From: Opitutaceae bacterium
GTDB taxonomy: Bacteria > Verrucomicrobiota > Verrucomicrobiia > Opitutales > Opitutaceae
NCBI GenBank assembly: GCA_005786775.1
Contig: SYDD01000077.1
Coordinates: forward strand, 1 to 7,940
Direction of reading: 5' to 3'
Length of the DNA stretch: 7,940 bases
Shown here: positions 1 through 5,098 of the stretch, in pieces
How positions within the stretch are numbered: the first letter of the stretch is position 1
Layout: each line of letters starts with the position of its first letter
The notes under the pieces: model-generated
What the model saw: only the letters and a program-made list of their open reading frames with translations
Databases searched by the model: none
Told to the model about the DNA's origin: nothing
Program-made: the position numbers and the translations under genes

Positions 1-1302
1 CCCCGCCACCCGCCGGGTGTAGGCGATGCGCCGCCCGTCCGGGGAGAACACGCAGGCGAGGGCCTCCGGCCCGTCGTCGCCCGCCGCGCGGGGGGTCAGG
101 CGCGTCGTCGCGCCGGTTGCCGCCTCGGTGACGCAGACGCTGCCGTCCATCACGTGGGCGAGCCGGCGCCCATCAGGGCTCCAGGTGAAGGCGGAGCTCA
201 CGCCCGCGGTCCCCCGCGTGAGTTGCCGCGGCGCACCGCCCTCCGGCGAGACGGTCCAGAGCTGCGCGTTGCCCGCCGCGTCCGCCCGCAGGAAGGCGAT
301 CGTGCCGTCGACCGGAGAAGCGCGGAGCCAGTGGCGCGGGGCCGGGGCGACGCCCCGCGGCGCTTCGCCGCCGAGGAACGTCAGACGGCGCTGCACGGTG
401 CCGGCGGGGGGCGCGGGCCTCCGGGTGGCGGTGCCCTCGAGCGGTTCCGCGCCCGCCCGGGTGAGGTCGGGCGGCAACTCCACGAGGAACACCTCCGCGT
501 GCTCGCGGCCGTCCGGCGCGGTGACGTTGCCGAGGAAAGCGAGGCGGCGCCGCCCCTCGCGGTCCGGCAGCCAGCCCTCCTCGTAGGCGCGGCTGATCTC
601 GTCGGAGCCGGGGCGCGGGCGGTTCACGGTGCGGGTAACGACCACCGCGAACCAGTCTCCGTCATGGTTGCGCGGATGGGAGGCGGGCACCCGCACGCCC
701 CCCGACGTCGGGACCGCGACGGCCACGTTGCGCTGGTTCCGGTCGTGGTCGCCACGGTCGCCGAGGCGCGCAAGCACCTCGTCGTCGTAGGTGAAGCTCA
801 GGGCGTCACCACCGGGGTGGAAGACGTGCACGTGCGATCCGCCGCGGAGGGCGCCGGGCACGAAGGGAGGCGCGTAGGTCATCGCGTCGAGCCCCCTCCC
901 CTGCCCCGGGTTAGACGCGTCGACCAGAAAGCCCCGCCGCCGGCTGATCCCGTAGGACCATTCGGGCGTCGGGTGCTCGGGGCCGAGGATGAACACCACC
1001 TGATCCCGCTGCGGGTGGTGTGTCACGACGCCGCAGCGCGCCCGGTGCGCCGCCTCGTACAGCGTCTCCACACGGCCGGTGGCGACCTCGACCCGCGCGA
1101 TGCGCGCCCCGTCGAACTCGCCGCCGGGCCCGCGGACGTCGTACACGATCCACCGGCCGTCGGGGGACCAGACGTTGACGTTGGTGAGGACGTGCCCGTG
1201 CGGGGCGTTCGTCAGCTGCGTCTCGGCGGCGGGCGCGCCCGCCCCGGCGGAGGCGAGCAACGCGGCGGCGCAGACACGGGCGGAGGGACGCGGGGGCGGC
1301 AC
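1..1302 (-). CDS. DUF3748 (YidR-like) beta-propeller protein, exported, C-terminus cut by window edge
   Basis: Translating the minus strand from a GTG at 1302-1300 gives 434 codons open to base 1, with no stop in the window. It resembles E. coli YidR (DUF3748), whose biochemical role is unknown to me. Visible matches to the family are QLTN and HVLTN near residues 29-41, WSPDG (45-49), YDVR (54-57), GVVTHHP (91-97), FILGPEHP (104-111), GALRGGSHVHVF (150-161), SFTYDDEV (169-176) and PGSDEISRAYEEGW (231-244). Two WSPDG/FSPDGRR blades of TolB/PD40 type lie near the end, indicating a beta-propeller. The family is about 415-450 residues as I recall, so little is missing. Residues 1-26 look like a signal peptide (Arg residues, then CAAALLASAGAGAPAA), implying periplasmic or surface location. 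The GTG is chosen because it starts this peptide and no ATG or GTG lies upstream in frame before base 1345; a weak GGGGAT lies about 11 nt upstream. It is divergent from the TonB receptor. Family assignment is strong; function is unknown. Confidence 0.88.
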   Translation of the reverse strand, partial: MPPPRPSARVCAAALLASAGAGAPAAETQLTNAPHGHVLTNVNVWSPDGRWIVYDVRGPGGEFDGARIARVEVATGRVETLYEAAHRARCGVVTHHPQRDQVVFILGPEHPTPEWSYGISRRRGFLVDASNPGQGRGLDAMTYAPPFVPGALRGGSHVHVFHPGGDALSFTYDDEVLARLGDRGDHDRNQRNVAVAVPTSGGVRVPASHPRNHDGDWFAVVVTRTVNRPRPGSDEISRAYEEGWLPDREGRRRLAFLGNVTAPDGREHAEVFLVELPPDLTRAGAEPLEGTATRRPAPPAGTVQRRLTFLGGEAPRGVAPAPRHWLRASPVDGTIAFLRADAAGNAQLWTVSPEGGAPRQLTRGTAGVSSAFTWSPDGRRLAHVMDGSVCVTEAATGATTRLTPRAAGDDGPEALACVFSPDGRRIAYTRRVAG

Positions 1303-1404
1303 GGGCGGAAGATCCCCAATGAGGAGGTCCGCGGGCGGGACTGACAAAACAAAACCTCGCGGGTCCCGGGGGCGCGCGCTTAAACCTGCGATACCTTTAC
1401 CCCG
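1303..1404. promoter_or_regulatory. divergent intergenic region between the YidR-like gene and the TonB receptor gene
   Basis: This 102-bp gap separates two outward-facing starts, so it must hold promoters for both unless they lie inside the genes. It contains an unusually A-rich patch on the plus strand at 1344-1355 (ACAAAACAAAAC) in otherwise very GC-rich DNA, then a CCCGGG-centred GC-rich stretch (1361-1380). Just before the receptor ATG lies TACCTT (1392-1397), which fits the loose -10 pattern TANNNT and ends 7 nt upstream of the ATG. No well-spaced -35/-10 pair is visible on either strand and no Fur-box-like palindrome is seen. The regulatory role is inferred from gene arrangement. Confidence 0.5.
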
Positions 1405-3483
1405 ATGCCCCAAACCCCGCGCCTCGCCCTGCTAGCGGCCGCCCTGAGCGCCGCCGCCTCCGCCCAAGTCGCCCCGCCCCCGGCCGCCACCCCGCCGGCC
1501 GCCGAGGCCGTGCAACTCTCGCCCTTCGAGGTGAGCAGCCTCCGCGACGAGGGCTACCGCTCGGGGAATTCCGCCTCCGGGAACAAGATCGACACCCCGA
1601 TCCGCGAGACCCCGCAGTCGATCCAGATCGTCAACCGGAGCTTCCTCGACGACCTGCAGGCGCGCTCCGTAGCGGACGCGCTGGCGTACACCAGCGGCCT
1701 GACCGAGGGCCAGAACCCGCGCGGGGACCGCTTCGAGATCCGCGGTTTCACCACGGGCATCCCGTTCAAGAACGGCTTCCGCGACTCAGGCCGCGCCCCG
1801 CGCGACACCGCGAACTTCGACCGCCTCGAGGTGGCGAAGGGCCCGGCCTCCGTGATCTTCAGCCGCACCTCCGCTGGCGGCGCCGTGAACATCCTCACCA
1901 AGCTGCCCCAGCCGCGCGCCGCGCGGGAGTTCGGCGTGGTCCTCGGCGGGTACGACTATTACCGCGCGACCTTCGACGCGACCGGCCCCCTCGCCGGCGA
2001 TCGCCTACTGTACCGCCTCAACGCAGCCTGGCAGGACTCCGGCAGCTTCCGCGACCACGGCTGGGCGCACCGCATGTTCCTCAGCCCGGTGCTCAGCTGG
2101 CGCGCCGGCCCGCGCACGCGCGTCAACGTCGAGTTCGAGTTCCTGCGCGACCGCCGCGTGAACGACGCCGGCATCGTGGCCGTGGGCAACCGCGCGGCCC
2201 GCGTCCCCGCCCGCACCTTCTACGGCGACCCGGACGACGTGAACTCCACCGAGCAGTACGCCGGCCGCTACGAGGTGCTCCACACCTTCCCCTCGGGCCT
2301 CGCGCTCCGCCACGCCTTCCGCCTCAACTCGACCAACGAGAAGGGCTTCGACACCCAGTTCAACGCGGTCAACGCCAACACCCTCCTGCTCACCCGCACC
2401 CGCCGCTGGCTGCAGGCGGAGGGCGTCGACAACTACTACACCCAGACGGAGCTCAGCCGCGAGTTCCGCGCCGCCGGCCTCCGGCACAAGCTGCTCGCCG
2501 GGGTCGAGATCGGCTACAACTTCGACGGCGGCATCACCAATCAGGCCCCGCTCACCGCCACCCCGGCGCTCAACCCCGCGCGCGGCGTCACCGGCGTCTT
2601 CGTCAACAGCAGCTGGGTCGACTCGACGATCTGGTACGACGAGTACTTCGTGCAGGACCAGGTCTTCCTCCTCGGGGACAAGCTGACGCTGCTGGCCGGC
2701 GCCCGGGTCGCACGCTTCAGCTCCTACAACACCAACAAGCGGACTGGGGTGAAGACCGACACCACCGGCACCAAGCCGAACCCGCGGCTCGGCGCCGTCT
2801 GGCTGCCGACCGACACCGTCTCGGTGTTCCTGAACTACTCCGACATCTTCGCCAACGCGACGGCGGTGAACCCGGACGGCAAGCCGCTCAAGCCCGTGCA
2901 GTCCCTCCTGCTCGAGCTCGGGGCGCGCGCGGAGCTGCTGCAACGGCGGATCACCGTGACGGCGGGGCTCTACGAGCTGAAGAACCGCAACACCCTCAAT
3001 CCCGACCCGGCGCGGCCCGGCTACCGCATCGAGACCGGCGAGCAGCGTGCCCGCGGCCTCGAGCTCGACGTCGCCGGCCGGCTGCTCCCGGGCTGGCAGC
3101 TCATCGGCTCGAGCAACTTCACGCGCGGGGAGGTGACGCGGGATCTGCTGACGCCGCGGGGCAACCGCCTGGCGAACACCCCCACGCGCACGTACAGCCT
3201 CTGGAACCGCTTCCAGCTCGGCGGCGAGGCCGCGCGCGGGTTCGCGACCGGCCTGGGCGTCGTGGCGGTCGGCGGCCGCTTCGGCGACGTGGCCAACACC
3301 TACTACATCCCGGCTTACGTCCGTTTCGACGGCTCGCTCAGCTACCGCGGCCGCACGTGGGACGCCTCGCTCAACGTGCAGAACCTGCTCGACGAGGAGT
3401 ACATCCGGACCGCGAACGGGCGGCTTTCCATCCGCCCGGGCAGCCCGCGGGACTTCTCGCTGCGGCTGCGCCGGCGCTACTGA
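1405..3483 (+). CDS. TonB-dependent outer-membrane receptor, siderophore-receptor type
   Basis: This 692-residue protein should form an outer-membrane beta-barrel that imports a ligand using TonB/ExbBD energy. Residues 1-20 are a signal peptide (likely cut at ASA|Q). A Pro/Ala-rich linker (21-35) leads to VQLSPFEV (36-43), a segment I know from Opitutaceae receptors and a candidate TonB box. The plug domain spans about 60-175: TPIRETPQSIQIV, an RGF element, and EVAKGPASVIF followed by AGGAVNILTK. The rest is barrel, with many alternating aromatic strands, and the C-terminus has NVQNLLDEEYI (657-667) and ends in LRLRRRY, an aromatic last residue as expected for outer-membrane assembly. Length and motifs fit the TonB-siderophore receptor family (TIGR01783 type). 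No N-terminal STN or carboxypeptidase-like domain is present, so no FecA-like signalling is expected. The ligand is not determined: a ferric siderophore is the family default, but the sulfatase neighbours make an oligosaccharide or glycoconjugate possible. The ATG is fixed by the signal peptide; there is no Shine-Dalgarno sequence. Confidence 0.93.
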   Translation: MPQTPRLALLAAALSAAASAQVAPPPAATPPAAEAVQLSPFEVSSLRDEGYRSGNSASGNKIDTPIRETPQSIQIVNRSFLDDLQARSVADALAYTSGLTEGQNPRGDRFEIRGFTTGIPFKNGFRDSGRAPRDTANFDRLEVAKGPASVIFSRTSAGGAVNILTKLPQPRAAREFGVVLGGYDYYRATFDATGPLAGDRLLYRLNAAWQDSGSFRDHGWAHRMFLSPVLSWRAGPRTRVNVEFEFLRDRRVNDAGIVAVGNRAARVPARTFYGDPDDVNSTEQYAGRYEVLHTFPSGLALRHAFRLNSTNEKGFDTQFNAVNANTLLLTRTRRWLQAEGVDNYYTQTELSREFRAAGLRHKLLAGVEIGYNFDGGITNQAPLTATPALNPARGVTGVFVNSSWVDSTIWYDEYFVQDQVFLLGDKLTLLAGARVARFSSYNTNKRTGVKTDTTGTKPNPRLGAVWLPTDTVSVFLNYSDIFANATAVNPDGKPLKPVQSLLLELGARAELLQRRITVTAGLYELKNRNTLNPDPARPGYRIETGEQRARGLELDVAGRLLPGWQLIGSSNFTRGEVTRDLLTPRGNRLANTPTRTYSLWNRFQLGGEAARGFATGLGVVAVGGRFGDVANTYYIPAYVRFDGSLSYRGRTWDASLNVQNLLDEEYIRTANGRLSIRPGSPRDFSLRLRRRY

Positions 3484-3486
3484 GCG

Positions 3487-4998
3487 TCAACGGCCCTCGG
3501 CGGCCCAGCGCTTCATCTGGGCGATGTTGGCGATCAGCGTCTCGCGTCCACCTTCCTTGCCGCCCCGGTCCCCGGCGTAGACCCGCATGTCGCTGTCGTA
3601 CATCGACTCGGCCTCCGGACCGCGATCGCCCGTCTCGCGCATCCACTGGTCGAGGCGCGCCCGGAGCCGTTCCAGCTCTGCGCGGTGGGCGGGATCGGCC
3701 GCCAGGTTGCGCACCTGCCAGCGGTCGGTGGTCCATTCGTAGAGCTCCTCCGCCGGGCGCACCGGGCGGAAGAGGAGTTCCGTCGCCAGGGGTTCAAGCC
3801 GGCCGGCCGCGTGCAGGGCGCGCAGGGTCTGGACGATCGTCTTGCCGTCCTTGTAGGCGTTGGGCTGGAGGTGCGGGCGCTGCGGGAGAAAGTTGCGGAT
3901 GTAGAGGTACCGTTCCGTCCGCACGCTGCGGAGGCGCTCGACCGTCTCGTCGCAGCGGTCCCGGGCGGCGAAGGCGAACGAACGCGGTCGATACCCGGCG
4001 GCGAGTACGTTTCGTCCCTGCAGGCCCGCGGGCAGCGGCAGCCCAGCGGCGGCCAGGGAGATCGGGACGAGGTCGATCAGCTCGATGAGGTCGTCGCGGA
4101 CGGCGCCGCGAGGCACGCCTGGGCCCCGCACAATGAAGGGCACATGCGTACCCTCGTCGTAGAGGAACTGTTTGCCGCGTGCGTGACTGATGCCATGGTC
4201 CGTGGCGAAAATCACTAGGGTGCGCTCGAGCTCGCCCTCGGCCTCCAGCCGCGCGAGGACGCGACCGACGTGCTGGTCGGTGAAGCGCACCGCGTCGAGG
4301 TACGCCGCCCAGTCGCGGAGCAGCACCGGGTCGCGGGGGTAATAGGGGGGAAGGGTCACGCGCTCCGGGTCGGTGGCGCCGCCGAGTTCCGCCGCGGCGC
4401 GCTCGGAAAGGCGCTTGGCGGCCTCGTCATTGCCGCCGCGCAGCTTCCCACCCGCGAGCTGCACCTGCATAAAGAAGGGCTGCCCCGCCCGGCGATTCGC
4501 CCAGTCGGGGCCGTCGTACATCGCCGGATCCCACTCAAAATTGTAGTCGGTCTTGCCGAGCGCGGCGGCCGCCTTGCGCCCCGCCTTCGCCTGGCCGCCG
4601 CGGCCGGCGTCCGGCAGGCCGGAGCCGATCGCGGTGTGGTACCCCGCGCGCCGCAGCCGCACCGGGATCGGTTCGACCCCCTGCGGCAGCGTGATCTTCA
4701 GCTCGCCGCGCCCGCTGCGGTGGTGGTGGGCGCCGATGCTGGTCTGGTACATCCCGGTGATGAACGCCGAGCGGCACGGCGAGCAGACCGGCGCGGTGGT
4801 GAAGGCGCAGCTGAACCGCGTGCCCTCGCGCGCCAGGCGGTCGAGGTGCGGCGTCTGGATGAGCTTCTCGCCGTAGCACGAGAGGTTGGCGGACATATCG
4901 TCCACGATGAACCAGAGGATGTTGGGCCGGCCGGATTCCGCGGCGCGAGCGAGGCCGGCGGCGGCGAGGAGCAGGAGGAGCAGGGCGGGGAGGCGCAT
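3487..4998 (-). CDS. secreted type I sulfatase, heparan N-sulfatase-like (CSPCR active site)
   Basis: This 503-residue enzyme belongs to the formylglycine-dependent sulfatases, which hydrolyse sulfate esters or sulfamates. Residues 1-20 are a signal peptide (a run of Leu, then ARAA). RPNILWFIVDD starts at 24, giving metal ligands D33 and D34. CYGEKLIQTPHLDRLA follows at 41-56. The active-site motif is C72-S-P-C-R76, with C72 the residue converted to formylglycine, followed by MYQTSIGAHHHR (83-94). LGKTDYNFEWDP (147-158), PFFMQVQL (174-181), TDHG (266-269, metal ligands D267 and H268) and RGKQFLYDEGTHVPF (274-288) complete the core. These resemble bacterial N-sulfoglucosamine sulfohydrolase-like sulfatases, but the substrate is not proven. 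A Gly/Ala/Lys-rich stretch (127-147) looks like an insertion. The ATG is set by the signal peptide; the upstream context is pyrimidine-rich with no Shine-Dalgarno. Its stop lies 3 nt from that of the convergent receptor gene, and it is divergent from the cytochrome gene. No maturation enzyme is encoded in the window. Confidence 0.93.
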   Translation of the reverse strand: MRLPALLLLLLAAAGLARAAESGRPNILWFIVDDMSANLSCYGEKLIQTPHLDRLAREGTRFSCAFTTAPVCSPCRSAFITGMYQTSIGAHHHRSGRGELKITLPQGVEPIPVRLRRAGYHTAIGSGLPDAGRGGQAKAGRKAAAALGKTDYNFEWDPAMYDGPDWANRRAGQPFFMQVQLAGGKLRGGNDEAAKRLSERAAAELGGATDPERVTLPPYYPRDPVLLRDWAAYLDAVRFTDQHVGRVLARLEAEGELERTLVIFATDHGISHARGKQFLYDEGTHVPFIVRGPGVPRGAVRDDLIELIDLVPISLAAAGLPLPAGLQGRNVLAAGYRPRSFAFAARDRCDETVERLRSVRTERYLYIRNFLPQRPHLQPNAYKDGKTIVQTLRALHAAGRLEPLATELLFRPVRPAEELYEWTTDRWQVRNLAADPAHRAELERLRARLDQWMRETGDRGPEAESMYDSDMRVYAGDRGGKEGGRETLIANIAQMKRWAAEGR

Positions 4999-5098
4999 TG
5001 GGGGAAGGGAGGCCGGCGGCGGGCATCACCGCGGGTGGAGAATTGTGTTGGGCCGCGCGGGCCGGGCGGCAAGTTTCAACGCGTCGCCCGTTTCCCCG
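4999..5098. promoter_or_regulatory. divergent intergenic region between the sulfatase and the DUF6797/cytochrome gene
   Basis: This 100-bp gap lies between two outward-facing signal-peptide-coding starts and should carry promoters for both. It holds two relatively AT-rich islands, AGAATTGTGTTG at 5039-5050 and AAGTTTCAAC at 5071-5080, separated by a G/C-only run. On the minus strand TTGAAA (5079-5074) resembles a -35 box and CACAAT further downstream resembles a -10, but the spacer is about 26 nt, too long for a standard sigma-70 promoter. On the plus strand TTGGGC (5048-5053) and AAGTTT (5071-5076) are 17 nt apart but match consensus poorly. The promoter role rests on the arrangement. Confidence 0.45.

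Noticed and set aside
154..1344. Plus-strand open frame of 396 codons opposite the YidR-like gene
   Set aside because: Its translation is Arg/Gly/Pro/Ala-rich with no recognisable motif, while the minus strand gives a clear DUF3748 protein; it is an antisense shadow of GC-rich codon bias.
1303..1404. Fur box or other iron-responsive operator upstream of the receptor
   Set aside because: No AT-rich palindrome resembling a Fur site was found; the only A-rich patch is not an inverted repeat.
2005..2943. Minus-strand open frame of 312 codons inside the TonB receptor gene
   Set aside because: Biased Val/Glu/Gly/Ala/Arg composition with no family features, fully overlapping a convincing receptor barrel; a shadow frame.
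5048..5076. Possible promoter TTGGGC with AAGTTT at 17-nt spacing
   Set aside because: Both hexamers match consensus weakly and such matches are expected by chance; kept only as a remark in the intergenic entry.
4886..5098. Upstream extension of the cytochrome gene to an in-frame ATG at 4886
   Set aside because: The extra 71 residues are Arg-rich, lie antisense to the sulfatase N-terminus and would bury the signal peptide; start at 5099 is much better.
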